From: Undibacterium sp. Jales W-56
GTDB lineage: Bacteria > Pseudomonadota > Gammaproteobacteria > Burkholderiales > Burkholderiaceae_D
Direction: 5' to 3'
Length of the DNA: 64,000 bases
NCBI RefSeq assembly: GCF_025548535.1
Contig: NZ_JAJLQW010000006.1
Location: 62,001-126,000 of the forward strand
Under the pieces are notes generated by a model, which worked only from the letters and a program-made list of their open reading frames with translations, had not been told where the DNA came from and searched no databases. This document shows, in pieces, positions 16,440 through 26,045 of this stretch. A program made the position numbers and the translations under genes. The first letter of the stretch is position 1; each line of letters opens with the position of its first letter.

Positions 16440-16783
16440 CACTCTCCTTGTGAAGGGCTACCTCTGCATATATGGTATGGCGGCTTCCTTCCCCGTCCAG
16501 TCCTCGCGCTGCGACCAAGCACACCAGTGCCCCCGCCGACGACGCCTCCGTCATTTCAACCTCATCGGTCCGCTATCGCCCGCCACCTCAACGCCTCCCC
16601 GCCGTCGCGCCAATGGGTTGGCGAGTCGCATGGCGGGATTGCTGCGTCCCCTCGCCGATGCGACACTGAAGCTTCATTTCCGATCCATTGATCGGCGCCC
16701 TCCTCGTGGAGGTCCTGACCACGTCAGGCGTAGCAGTCGATACCTGCCTATCTAGCAGCGCACGCAATTCGCGTGCGTCCCGA
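16440..16783. other. Non-coding gap between PRTRC E and the RadC-like gene
   Basis: About 340 bases between two divergent genes. It must contain the promoter for PRTRC E (minus) and for the RadC-like gene (plus). A short inverted repeat GCACGC/GCGTGC lies at 16759-16777, just upstream of leader copy C. No gene seen. Confidence 0.4.
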
Positions 16784-16841
16784 GCGGGAACCTCGTTCCC
16801 CTGGAGCGGCGTTCCCGCTTTTCTTTTTGGAGAACGCCATG
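16784..16841 (+). promoter_or_regulatory. Leader repeat, copy C
   Basis: GCGGGAAC-CTC-GTTCCCC-TGGAGCGGC-GTTCCC-GCTTTTCTTTTTGGAGAACGCC then ATG at 16839. From the second GTTCCC to the start it parallels copy B (CTTTTTGGAGAAC). Confidence 0.65.
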
Positions 16842-17420
16842 AACGAAATTAAACGCATGTCGCGGGCCGAACTCGCCTGCGAACTGATCGCGATGCCAGA
16901 TGCGTCGATTGCTGCCGATGCCATAGTCTCCTACGCTTCCGGAGCGATATCTGCGTCACCATCTTGCGAAGAGCAGGTATCACGCAAGCTGTCGGTGGCC
17001 AGGGAAGTTCTAATGCGCGACTTGGCCGCAACAATGAACAAGGGACCCGTCATGCGCTCGCCAGACACGGTGCGCGAATGGCTTAAGTTGCACTGTGCTC
17101 GGCTCGAACATGAGGTGTTCATCTTGCTTCACCTTGACGTGCGCAATCGCCTGATCGCGGCTGAGGAAATTTTTCGCGGAACCTTGACCCACACCTCGGT
17201 GTATCCGCGCGAAGTCGTCAAATCGGCGCTTGCACGCAACGCGGCCTCGGTGCTGCTGGCGCACAACCACCCCAGCGGCGAGACCGATCCAAGCCCGGCC
17301 GATACGGTGTTGACGAAGCAACTGGTTTCGGCTCTGGCTCTTGTGGACGTGCGGGTGGCGGACCATTTCATCGTTGCGGGCGACCGCATCCTGTCGTTCG
17401 CCGAACAGGGCCTACTGTAA
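16839..17420 (+). CDS. RadC-like JAB domain protein
   Basis: 193 residues from the ATG at 16839 (GGAG upstream in the shared leader). The C-terminal RadC/JAB domain is complete: EVFILLHLDVRNRLI, the HTSVYPREVVKSALARNA block, and the JAMM-type motif LLAHNHPSGETDPSPAD, then VADHFIVAGDRILSFAEQGLL. The N-terminal 75 residues replace the helix-hairpin-helix of chromosomal RadC. Such genes are typical of mobile elements. Function is not settled; despite the name it is not the radC repair phenotype gene. Confidence 0.9.
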   Translation: MNEIKRMSRAELACELIAMPDASIAADAIVSYASGAISASPSCEEQVSRKLSVAREVLMRDLAATMNKGPVMRSPDTVREWLKLHCARLEHEVFILLHLDVRNRLIAAEEIFRGTLTHTSVYPREVVKSALARNAASVLLAHNHPSGETDPSPADTVLTKQLVSALALVDVRVADHFIVAGDRILSFAEQGLL

Positions 17421-17606
17421 GCAGAACCGAAGGCCATTGATGGCAAGTCACGATGGCGAAACGTCTCGCACAAGGCCAAATTGCGGTAAATTTTCTACCC
17501 TTCATAGACGATGGCGGGACAGCAGGGCATTCCCCCTGCCAAGCCATGGCAATTCGGACACCGATTAGCCCGATTACGGCCACTTCGACGTTCAGAGGAA
17601 TGAAGT

Positions 17607-17644
17607 CAAGAACCACCCCGAAAATTGCAGCGGGGTGGTTCTTG
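17607..17644. terminator. Perfect 14-bp hairpin between convergent genes
   Basis: CAAGAACCACCCCG, a 10-base loop, CGGGGTGGTTCTTG. It lies between the ends of the RadC-like gene (plus) and the SbcC-like gene (minus) and could stop transcripts from both sides, although no long T-run follows on either strand. Confidence 0.5.
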
Positions 17645-17696
17645 CCAGCCGTGGCCTTATGCGAGAGCGTTGCAGTCTCTTTAATCTGCCTATGCT

Positions 17697-20129
17697 CTAT
17701 AGACTATAGCTATCCAGATCAATGACGGCATCGGCCGTCGCGGTCAAGTCAGGGGTTTGCGACACAAAATACTCCTGCTCGTAGCCGCCCAGACGCAACA
17801 CTTCCCGCTTCATTGCCATGAACATCCGCTTGCGCTCCGGATCGAGCGGGCCATCGGCCTCGTCGGAAAACAATGTCGCATAGCGGCGTCCGGCATGTTG
17901 GGCTAGATACAGGGCCACAGCGCGCACCAGGCACTCGTTGATCCAGACCCGTTCGCCGCCGCTCATCAGGCCCACGCTCTTGCTTTCGGTCGACTCCGAA
18001 TCGTGCACCACGATGTCAAATCCCTCGCGCGGCTCTCCCTTTCCCGTCTCGACCAGCGTCTTGATCGACACGGTGAACCGGCCGCCATAGCAGGCCAGCA
18101 GCAGGTCGTTCGCCAGGCCGGACAGCACGGGGCCAGCGTCGTCGATCGCGAGCGCAATCACGCCGTCGTTGCTCAGGCACTTCGAAAACAACGTCCAGTT
18201 TCCGAGCTCCCTCGCTACCACCGCCATTCGCTGCGCTTCCCGCGCCCTGCGCGCGCCAAGGTCGGCGGCCTGCCGCTCCACCAACTCCAGCGACTGAGCG
18301 TCCTGTACGGCAGAAACGTGCGCCTGCTCGGCCGCCTGCACCGCATTCGCGGCCACGTCCACCGCGCGGGCGGCGGCATCGAGCCGATGCTCCTCGTAGG
18401 GCGCGGGCAATGCGGCGATTGCCGCTTCGACGCGCTGCAGCGCGCTACGCCACTGCGTCTGCTGACGTCCGCGCTCTACGGCAATGGCCCTGCATGTCGC
18501 CGCAATCTGCTGACGCTCCACGAACTCCTCCGTAGTCTCATCAATCGCGCCAGTTTCAGCGATTGCGTTTAGCTCCTGAACAAGGCCGGATAAAGTCGCG
18601 CGCGCCTGCCTGATCTCGCCGGCCTGCCCCGCCAGCACGGCGTAGCGCGATGCCCTACGACGTGCACGTTCCAATTGGCGCTGCGCCTCATTGAGGCAAG
18701 CAGGCGACTCGGCAAGCGCAGCGCACTGCGCACGCAACGCGTTCAACTCATCATTGAGCGCCCGCTTCCGCAACGACAGTCTGGCAATTTCAAGGTCGGC
18801 GCTGGGCATCAATGTCTTCGCCGCTCTCGCGTCGCCCAGCAACTTGCACCGTCCTTGCAGATCGGTCCCAAAGCATGGCACTTCCTGCGTCAACCCGAAT
18901 CGGCGCTTCAGCTCTTCGGCCCTCAATGATGCCTGGCCCGCTTCACGCTCGATGGCTTCCATTTTTTGCAGCGCAGCCGTAACGCGTGCCTGGAGTTCCG
19001 CCAACCGCTGGACGCCATGACGACATTGCGAAACGCGCTCGCCGCGGGCTACGACGATGCCTTCCACCAGAACTTGGCGTCGGCCGGCCCGCATCACGGC
19101 GCCGGCACGGGACAGTATCTGGCTGAGACTCTTGCGCATATCCTCCAGCGACTGCCGCCGCACCTGCACCTGCTCGGCACGGGCTGCAATCCGCTGTTGC
19201 AGTTGGGTCAAGCGCTGGCGCTCCCGGGCATCCTGCGCGTCGAGCGATTGCGTGGCGTCCTGCCCGGATTGGATCAATGCACCCCGCTCGGCCAGTAACT
19301 CGGACCGGCGCAGTTCTGTCTGGGTTGCCTGTTCCTTCTCCGCTGCCAGTTGCCTCTGCCTTTCCCTTGCGACGTCGAGTGCCTGCTGCGCGCGGTGTTT
19401 TTCCGCAGCCGCGCTTGCCACCCGTGATCGTGCGCCCCCCATGCGGGTGCGCTCGCTGTCCACCCGCCGCAATTCATCTTCCAGATTGGTCTGTGCGAGA
19501 CGGATCGTGCCCAGTCCCGCCTTTAATAGCCGCGCCGTCTCCGCAGCCCGCTGCCCAAGCAGTCGGATTTCATCGAGTCCAAGCAAGTCGCCCAGCAGAG
19601 TCTTTATCTCCGCGTTCTTGTACGCTGTCAGCTGCCGCTTTCCCTGCGCCGAGAAAACCGACGTGAAGAACGTCTCGGCCTTCCCCAGGATCGCTTCCAG
19701 GCAGCGCTCGTAGGTTTCGACCTTCCCATCGGATACCGCGCCGTCGTCCAGACACACCGGCGCCCATCCTCGGGCACCCTGCTGGAACAGGAAGGCCTCG
19801 GTCTTGCGTTTACCATTGAGCCGGAAAACGATATGCGACCGATAGCGCCATCCACCATGGGACCAGATCAGATCCTTTTCGCTCTCGGGCAGAAACACAT
19901 GGTCGTAGTAGGAAAAGCCGCCAGGTCCGGCGACGCCCGCGCGCGAGGGCATGGTCAGATACGGATGCATATTGTCCATCAGCGTGGACTTGCCGCGGCC
20001 ATTCGATCCCGCAATCGCGACCAACCTGGCGCCGCTGGTAATGTCTTCCAAATCGAGCGAAAGTTCGTCCCGCCCGAGGCCGTCGCGAATGCCCCGGAAT
20101 CCTCTCAAGGTGAGCGAGAGCGGGGTCAT
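17697..20129 (-). CDS. SbcC/Rad50-like AAA ATPase
   Basis: 810 residues from the ATG at 20129, chosen because AAGGGGGG precedes it. Walker A IAGSNGRGKSTLMD is near residue 40, long coiled coils fill the middle, and the C-terminus has the ABC signature LMSGGERVW and Walker B TLFSDEADGPLD. The family's CxxC zinc hook appears only as a loose CFGTDLQGRC. With SbcD-like partner it would form a DNA end-processing nuclease. The pair belongs to the island backbone and is distinct from chromosomal sbcCD in order and divergence. Confidence 0.85.
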   Translation of the reverse strand: MTPLSLTLRGFRGIRDGLGRDELSLDLEDITSGARLVAIAGSNGRGKSTLMDNMHPYLTMPSRAGVAGPGGFSYYDHVFLPESEKDLIWSHGGWRYRSHIVFRLNGKRKTEAFLFQQGARGWAPVCLDDGAVSDGKVETYERCLEAILGKAETFFTSVFSAQGKRQLTAYKNAEIKTLLGDLLGLDEIRLLGQRAAETARLLKAGLGTIRLAQTNLEDELRRVDSERTRMGGARSRVASAAAEKHRAQQALDVARERQRQLAAEKEQATQTELRRSELLAERGALIQSGQDATQSLDAQDARERQRLTQLQQRIAARAEQVQVRRQSLEDMRKSLSQILSRAGAVMRAGRRQVLVEGIVVARGERVSQCRHGVQRLAELQARVTAALQKMEAIEREAGQASLRAEELKRRFGLTQEVPCFGTDLQGRCKLLGDARAAKTLMPSADLEIARLSLRKRALNDELNALRAQCAALAESPACLNEAQRQLERARRRASRYAVLAGQAGEIRQARATLSGLVQELNAIAETGAIDETTEEFVERQQIAATCRAIAVERGRQQTQWRSALQRVEAAIAALPAPYEEHRLDAAARAVDVAANAVQAAEQAHVSAVQDAQSLELVERQAADLGARRAREAQRMAVVARELGNWTLFSKCLSNDGVIALAIDDAGPVLSGLANDLLLACYGGRFTVSIKTLVETGKGEPREGFDIVVHDSESTESKSVGLMSGGERVWINECLVRAVALYLAQHAGRRYATLFSDEADGPLDPERKRMFMAMKREVLRLGGYEQEYFVSQTPDLTATADAVIDLDSYSL

Positions 20130-20280
20130 GATGCCCCCCTTCCATTTGCCGGATGCACCGGCGCACTTGCCCGAGCATGCTTGATCATAGGTTTGCACAT
20201 AGCCTTCTCCTTGGTTAACCTGGGACCAGTGTCGCGCAGACATTGCGCGCTTCAACCCCAGTGGCGCCCCATCGGTCCGG

Positions 20281-21588
20281 CTATGCCGGACTTTGCATGG
20301 CATCGGCGGCGACGCACGATGCCGCGTGGCTTGCGCTGCCCGACATGTTGGGCAGATTCTGGACGGACGCCTCGCTCCGCCGCTCCAGGATGTCGGACGC
20401 AATCACCTCCGGTGCGAACGTGTGCAGGCATTCCAGGCACGCGAGCAGCGGTTCAGCTTTCGCCTCGGCCGCCCTCGCCCATGCACTTACCTTGTCGGCG
20501 ATGGTCGCAGCCTGCGACATGCCGGCGGCCCGGCTTCGCACGACCGGCACGATGCGTCCCTCCAGCTTGACCTCCGCCGCAGCGCTCAGCATGCGCCCGA
20601 TCGCATCGCGGTCGACCTCATGTCGGTCCTCATCGCCGATGCTCCAGCGGACCCGAACGAAGGCCCCGGCTACCTCCTGCCTCTTGATCGCTGCCTGAAG
20701 CGCATCGATATCCGGCTTGCCCTCGAAACAAATATCGATCGTCCGGCGCGCAGGAGTTGTATCGAGCGCGAGTCGGGCCGTCGTCGCGTCGACTTCCCAC
20801 AGCAGAAAGCCCTTTTCCCCATCCTCCCCGTAATGGAAGCGGCCGATCGAACCTGCGTACGCGATTCTCCGTCCGTTCGCCTCCCATTCCTGGTGGCGGT
20901 GAATGTGCCCAAGCATGAACGCCTGGGCCTGCGCGCCGAATAGCGTCCCGGTCGTGAATTCGTGGTCGAAGCCGGCCATCGGTACGCCGTGTTCTGTCAT
21001 GCAGCCATAGACCGTGCCGTGCGAGACGCCGATGGTGGGGATCCCGGATTCACGCGCGGCCTGGTTGGCGGGGGCAAAACCGGCAAGCAGCACGCCCAGT
21101 TGCTCACCGACGGCCACGGCCGCCGTCGCTGCGCCGACCGCCGCAGCGACAGTCGCCTTGTTCACCGTCGGCACGCAGGAGAACAGCGCCCGCATATTGC
21201 TGGGGAGCTGCTCGAAGCGCCAATCGTCCGAGGCAGTCCAGTTGCCGTCTCTTGACAGCGCGACCTGGCCGATCCGGTCCGCGACATGCACCGGATAGCG
21301 GCCACCGAGCAGGCGAAAAAGCGCCAGCGTGCCCGGTGGTTCGTGCGAATAGGTGCCCTGCAGCATGAGGATAGGACAATGCTCGGCCAGGCGCCGGATG
21401 TTGCTGGCCAAGCGCAAGGCCGCCGGCGCATGCATGTCGAGCGCATGGTCGGTCGAATCGCCCGAAATCACGGCCGCATCGACCTTCAAGGCGATTGCCC
21501 GCTCAATGGCGTGGCTGAAGCAGCGGTCGGCTTCGGCAAGATGCTTGCCGCTGTAGTGCAAGTCTGAAAACTGCGCAATACGAATCAT
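20281..21588 (-). CDS. SbcD/Mre11-like metallophosphoesterase
   Basis: 435 residues. Calcineurin-like motifs: DLHYSG (DxH) at residues 9-14, GDSTDH, a GTYSHE in place of the usual GNHD, and the late LGHIHRH. The Asn of GNHD, which normally contacts metal/phosphate, is therefore replaced, with His retained two positions on. The C-terminal part is long and helical. It lies upstream of the SbcC-like gene with a 150-base gap. Start at 21588 with GGAGG upstream. Confidence 0.8.
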   Translation of the reverse strand: MIRIAQFSDLHYSGKHLAEADRCFSHAIERAIALKVDAAVISGDSTDHALDMHAPAALRLASNIRRLAEHCPILMLQGTYSHEPPGTLALFRLLGGRYPVHVADRIGQVALSRDGNWTASDDWRFEQLPSNMRALFSCVPTVNKATVAAAVGAATAAVAVGEQLGVLLAGFAPANQAARESGIPTIGVSHGTVYGCMTEHGVPMAGFDHEFTTGTLFGAQAQAFMLGHIHRHQEWEANGRRIAYAGSIGRFHYGEDGEKGFLLWEVDATTARLALDTTPARRTIDICFEGKPDIDALQAAIKRQEVAGAFVRVRWSIGDEDRHEVDRDAIGRMLSAAAEVKLEGRIVPVVRSRAAGMSQAATIADKVSAWARAAEAKAEPLLACLECLHTFAPEVIASDILERRSEASVQNLPNMSGSASHAASCVAADAMQSPA

Positions 21589-21685
21589 GATCAATCCTCC
21601 CAAGTCGTCGCATCAATAAACGGATCACTGCGTGCCGTGTACGTCGGCGCGCAGCATGGCCGCGCCGCAAGATCGACCTCGCCTG

Positions 21686-23077
21686 CTACTTCAATTCGCC
21701 ATCGATCCACTCGCGGTATCCCTTCGGGTCGGTGTGCCAGCGTTCCAGTTCCTCCTGCGCCCGCCGGCGCCCGCCTACGTTGAGCTTCCACCCGCTTCCC
21801 CAGCGGTGGTTCGCGTATGCTTCATAGCGCGTCGCGTCGACGCCGCAGGATAGCGCGGCCTCCATCACCTGTTCCAGGCTTGGCCCCGCATCGCGTTCGG
21901 TTCGGGCCGACTGTGCTCCAAACCGGCCGGATGTCCGCGCATTCGCGCGCGCTGATTCACTCCCCTCCCCTTCTTGCTCACCATCGACGACTGCGCCACC
22001 ATCCGCGCCGGCATCGGTCCGGGTTGCCAACGGAGACATGTGGGCGGCGAACGACGTCGACGCGGCCTCAATATCGGCGAGCGCCTCGCCCGGTCCCTCA
22101 AGAATCCGGCTCGCGGTGCGCGCGTTGACAATCGCCGTCTCTCCATCATCGTTGGCGCGCAGCAGCGCGGTGACGTCGATCGGCGCCTCGAGTTCGATGA
22201 TCCATTGCCTGACCCGTACCGCTCGCCCGGATTCGTCGATATGGGGCACCTCCATCAGCTTCTTGGTGATATAGAACGATGTCCGCTGATTGTCGAGAAA
22301 TCCCGATATCCGTCCACCTCGCATGAAGGCAATGGTCTCGAATTTCTGGATTGCGGCATTCAAGGCGTAGAAACTGTTTGTATGCAGTTCGAATGCGCTG
22401 ATCGACCTGATTCCCGGGATGAAGAAAATGAAGCGTCCGGACAGATTGCACTGGCGCTGCTGATACTCGGCGCAGCTTTCCGGGTCGCACAGTCCACCGT
22501 TGTCGCTGCGCAAAGTGGTCTTACGACCGCCGAACACGCGGATCACGCGCCTGCCGGTGTCATTCATCGGTATCGGCGCGTGGCACTTGCAATAGCGCAC
22601 CCGACCGTCGGGCGCATATTCCGACCAGTATTTCTTCTCGTTCGCCCCCCAGGCGACCAGTTCATGCGGCATCACGGCCTGCCACATGTCGGAGGGAAAC
22701 ACGACCGGGAAGCGGTAAAGGCGCTTGACGCCGTCCGCGCGTACCTCGCCGAAGGCATCGAGGATCTGGCTTGCGACTTCGGGATTGGGGAAGTCCTGGC
22801 CACGGACCGTAAACCAGGCCACGTTTTTCGGGACCAGCGGCGATTTCAGGTTCGGCAACGCCTCGCCGAGGATTTTCTCGATCTGCTCGAAGGAGTGGCC
22901 GGCGGCGACACCCTGGTCATAGATCTCCTTGGCTTGTTGATTTTCCGCCGCCTTCTTTGTCAGTACCTTGATGCCGGCGCGGATCTTTCCGCCGGTTGCG
23001 ATGCGCGCCGGGCCGTTGCCCAGCAGCGTAGGCAGCGCGGAACCGCTGCCGTTGAGGGATACCATTGCGTTCGCCAT
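21686..23077 (-). CDS. Probable gp3-like recombination directionality factor family protein
   Basis: 463 residues. A four-cysteine set (YCKCH ... LCDPESCAEYQQRQC) is followed by LSGRFIFFIPGIRSISAFEL and HTNSFYALNAAIQKFETI, the layout I associate with gp3-like recombination directionality factors/zinc-binding phage proteins. The C-terminal 120 residues are disordered then a small helical tail (YEAYANHRWGSGWKLN). If correct, it would control excision by the integrase. GAAGGAG lies upstream of the ATG. The family assignment is from memory of the pattern only. Confidence 0.55.
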   Translation of the reverse strand: MANAMVSLNGSGSALPTLLGNGPARIATGGKIRAGIKVLTKKAAENQQAKEIYDQGVAAGHSFEQIEKILGEALPNLKSPLVPKNVAWFTVRGQDFPNPEVASQILDAFGEVRADGVKRLYRFPVVFPSDMWQAVMPHELVAWGANEKKYWSEYAPDGRVRYCKCHAPIPMNDTGRRVIRVFGGRKTTLRSDNGGLCDPESCAEYQQRQCNLSGRFIFFIPGIRSISAFELHTNSFYALNAAIQKFETIAFMRGGRISGFLDNQRTSFYITKKLMEVPHIDESGRAVRVRQWIIELEAPIDVTALLRANDDGETAIVNARTASRILEGPGEALADIEAASTSFAAHMSPLATRTDAGADGGAVVDGEQEGEGSESARANARTSGRFGAQSARTERDAGPSLEQVMEAALSCGVDATRYEAYANHRWGSGWKLNVGGRRRAQEELERWHTDPKGYREWIDGELK

Positions 23078-23287
23078 GGAAGCGCTCCTTCATGAAAAGC
23101 GAGACATCTCGCACATTCATGATCTCCCCCGTCCACAGCGCATCAAGGGCACGCCTTACCGGTCGTCGCTCGCATCCGGAACGTTCAAGGACAGGGACGA
23201 AGAAGCTGCCATGGTGGATTCCAACATTGTCGAAATCGACGGCATGCTCGCTGAAATCGTCAATTATTTGAACCGCCACGGTGCCCG

Positions 23288-24484
23288 CTAGGAATTGCGG
23301 TTTCGCCTGTACTTGGTCAGCCCTATGAGTGCCACTACACAAAAGACCGCACCAGCATAAAATGTAGACGAGGCGCCAAAACGATCCCAAAACAAGCCCG
23401 CCATGACGCTTGCTCCCAGCACGGCGATGCCGCTCATCAGGTTGAACACGCCATAGGCCGTGCCGCGCATGTCGGCAGGAGCGGTGTCTGCCACCATCGT
23501 CGCCAACAAACCTTGCGTGATTCCCATGTGCACGCCCCACAGCGCAACCCCGGCCAGCACTACGGCCCAATGGTCATTTGTAGCCAAAACCAGGTCGGCG
23601 GCGATCAATACGATAAGGCCAAGCCCCAACAGCGTGGTGTGGCTCATACGGTCAGAAAGTTTTCCAAATGGATACGCCGACATGGCGTAAATCAGATTCA
23701 TGGCAACCATCACCAGCGGCACCAGTGCAACCGGGATGCCGCCCTGCTGAGCACGCAGGATAAGAAATGCTTCGCTGAATCGGGCCAAGGTAAACACAGC
23801 ACCAATACCCACCACCCACCAGTACGCGGCACTTAGACGAGTCAGATTTTCTCGGCGGATAGGATTGGTACGCTTGATATTTTGGTGCTGCTGCGGTTCG
23901 CGCACGCCGAAGAAAAGCAGGGAAACGGCCAGCGCGCCGGGGATCACGGCGATCCAAAACACCATCCGGAAATTGTCGGCCCACAGAAGCATCAGCCCGA
24001 CGGCGAGTATCGGCCCGAGGAATGCGCCCACCGTATCGAGGGATTGACGCAGGCCGAAAGCGGCACCGCGCAGATTCGGTGGCGCGAGGTCAGCAACCAA
24101 GGCATCACGCGGTGCGCCTCGTATGCCTTTGCCAACCCGGTCCAACAATCTGGCCGTCAGTACAATGCCCGTTGTATTCGCTATCGCAAAGAGTGGCTTG
24201 GTCAGCGCACCCAACGCGTAGCCGAATAGAGCCAATCCCTTGCGTTTTCCAAGATAGTCGCTCAGCGTGCCGGAGAACACTTTGACGATTAGCGCCGTGG
24301 ATTCGGCCAGTCCTTCGATCAAACCCACCGTGAGGGCGCTGGCGCCAAGCGTGCCCACCATGAACATCGGAAGCAGGCTGTGGACCATTTCCGTTGAAAT
24401 GTCCATCAGCATGCTCACGAAGCCGAGCATCCAAATCCCGAGGGGGATTTGTCGAAGGGTGCTGCCCATTTTTCTTTTTGTCAT
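23288..24484 (-). CDS. MFS efflux transporter of the arsenic cluster
   Basis: 398 residues with about 12 membrane helices and the MFS loop motif FSGTLSDYLGKRKG after helix 2 and a repeat (YPFGKLSDRM) in the second half. It is the last gene of the ars run, 110 bases after arsH. MFS carriers in ars operons export organic or phosphoglycerate-linked arsenicals (ArsJ, with a GAPDH gene) or trivalent forms (ArsK); no GAPDH gene is here, so substrate is open. Confidence 0.75.
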   Translation of the reverse strand: MTKRKMGSTLRQIPLGIWMLGFVSMLMDISTEMVHSLLPMFMVGTLGASALTVGLIEGLAESTALIVKVFSGTLSDYLGKRKGLALFGYALGALTKPLFAIANTTGIVLTARLLDRVGKGIRGAPRDALVADLAPPNLRGAAFGLRQSLDTVGAFLGPILAVGLMLLWADNFRMVFWIAVIPGALAVSLLFFGVREPQQHQNIKRTNPIRRENLTRLSAAYWWVVGIGAVFTLARFSEAFLILRAQQGGIPVALVPLVMVAMNLIYAMSAYPFGKLSDRMSHTTLLGLGLIVLIAADLVLATNDHWAVVLAGVALWGVHMGITQGLLATMVADTAPADMRGTAYGVFNLMSGIAVLGASVMAGLFWDRFGASSTFYAGAVFCVVALIGLTKYRRNRNS

Positions 24485-24595
24485 TACGTTTTCCGCTTTG
24501 GGCCGGCCTCAGGCAGTCAGAGAACTTCCGCATAAAAACGCCTGGTGTGACAATGGCGGCCCCAGGACGAGCAAATGCGCCGGCAAGCCGCCAGA

Positions 24596-25315
24596 CTATA
24601 TCTTGGCAACCAACTTGTCGATCGCCTTCATTACGCGTTCGTTGCGCTCGCTATAACGGTCGGTCAGGTACTCGCTGCGTCCCCGCAGCAGGAGCGTGAA
24701 CTTGAATAGTTCTTCCATGACATCGACGACCCGGTCATAGTATGGCGACGGCTTCATCCTGCCCGCCTCGTCGAACTCCTTGTAGGCCATCGGTACGGAC
24801 GACTGGTTCGGAATCGTCACCATCCGCATCCAGCGCCCTAAAAGACGCAAGGTGTTCACGACGTTGAACGACTGCGAACCGCCGCATACCTGCATGACCG
24901 CGAGCGTTCGTCCCTGGCTCGGCCGCATTCCGCCATGCTCCAACGGAATCCAGTCGATCTGGTTCTTCATCACGGCCGTGATCGCCCCATGGCGCTCCGG
25001 GCTGCACCATACCTGGCCCTCGGACCACAGGGACAACGCGCGCAGTTCGACAATCTTGGGATGCGTCTCCGGCACGCTGCCGGCCATCGGCAACTCGGCC
25101 GGGTTAAAGATCTTCACTTCGGCGCCGAAGTGTTCCAGGATACGGGCCGCTTCTTCGGTCAGGAAGCGGCTGAACGAGCGCTCGCGTAATGAACCATACA
25201 GGAGCAGGATGCGCGGTGGATGCGCCAACTCCCCAACTTGGGCGAGCTTGTCGAGTGTTGGGACGTCAAGCTGCGCTGCCTTGATGTTCGGGAGAGTGGG
25301 GAGTGCTTCAGCCAT
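24596..25315 (-). CDS. arsH: ArsH, NADPH-dependent FMN reductase/organoarsenical oxidase
   Basis: 239 residues from the ATG at 25315. Flavodoxin-like fold with the ArsH pattern: [56 protein letters not shown], and the C-terminal [21 protein letters not shown]. ArsH oxidises trivalent organoarsenicals to less toxic pentavalent ones. It follows aqpS with only 10 bases between. Confidence 0.95.
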   Translation of the reverse strand: MAEALPTLPNIKAAQLDVPTLDKLAQVGELAHPPRILLLYGSLRERSFSRFLTEEAARILEHFGAEVKIFNPAELPMAGSVPETHPKIVELRALSLWSEGQVWCSPERHGAITAVMKNQIDWIPLEHGGMRPSQGRTLAVMQVCGGSQSFNVVNTLRLLGRWMRMVTIPNQSSVPMAYKEFDEAGRMKPSPYYDRVVDVMEELFKFTLLLRGRSEYLTDRYSERNERVMKAIDKLVAKI

Positions 25316-25325
25316 GCGGTGCCTC

Positions 25326-26045
25326 CTATTGCACGTTCTTGTGGGCGAAATCGCCCGGCGCGACAGTGCCTGCCACGGTCGCATCCTTTGGGGCTGCAGG
25401 ATAGAGCCAGCAAAACACTAGCGTCGCGCAGGTAGCGCCAAGTACTTGGGCGACGATGAATCCAGGTGCATCGACCGGACGGATGCCAGCGAAGGTATTG
25501 GTGGCGCTGCGTGCAAGCGTCACCGCTGGATTTGCGAACGAGGTCGAGGACGTGAACCAGTAGGCTGACGTGATGTAGGCGGCCACGGAAAACGGCGTGA
25601 CCGCTGGCCTGCTGCGCGAACAGCCAATGATCACCGCAAGCAGGCCGAAGGTGGCGACGAATTCGCTCCACCACTGCGACGCGCCGGTGCGCACGTGCTC
25701 GGACGCGACAAAAATCGGATCGCCGAACATTAGATGGGCAGCGGCGACGCCGGCGAAGGCGCCGCCAATCTGCACGAGAATGTACGGGATGACTTCGTTC
25801 GCCGGCATATTCTTCTGCCACGCTTCTGACAGTGTCACAACCGGGTTGAAGTGCGCCCCCGATATCGTGCCGAACATGAGGATCAGGGCTACCAAGCCGG
25901 CGCCGGTCGCGATCGCGTTGGCCAGCAAGGCCAGCGCCACGTTGCCGCCCGCCAGGCGCTCGGCCATGATGCCCGATCCCACCACCACCGCGAGCAGCAG
26001 CGCGCTACCCAGCCCTTCGGCCACAATGCGTCGTGCAAGGGTCAT
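25326..26045 (-). CDS. aqpS: MIP family aquaglyceroporin (AqpS-type arsenite channel)
   Basis: 239 residues, six membrane helices and the two half-helix motifs HFNPVVT and [11 protein letters not shown] (NPV and NPA). Placed between arsC and arsH. In such operons AqpS lets arsenite formed by ArsC leave the cell down its gradient. Its start overlaps the stop of arsC as ATGA. No ArsB or Acr3 pump is present. Confidence 0.9.
   Translation of the reverse strand: MTLARRIVAEGLGSALLLAVVVGSGIMAERLAGGNVALALLANAIATGAGLVALILMFGTISGAHFNPVVTLSEAWQKNMPANEVIPYILVQIGGAFAGVAAAHLMFGDPIFVASEHVRTGASQWWSEFVATFGLLAVIIGCSRSRPAVTPFSVAAYITSAYWFTSSTSFANPAVTLARSATNTFAGIRPVDAPGFIVAQVLGATCATLVFCWLYPAAPKDATVAGTVAPGDFAHKNVQ

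Noticed and set aside
20130..20402. Extended N-terminus of the SbcC-like protein
   Set aside because: The extra 91 residues are Arg/Ser/Pro-rich without pattern and overlap the SbcD-like gene; a strong ribosome site stands before the ATG at 20129.
23076..23291. Possible 71-codon plus-strand frame ending NYLNRHGAR
   Set aside because: It starts at the palindromic start codon of the RDF-like gene and has no ribosome site; the end looks protein-like, so a small gene from about 23212 cannot be fully excluded.
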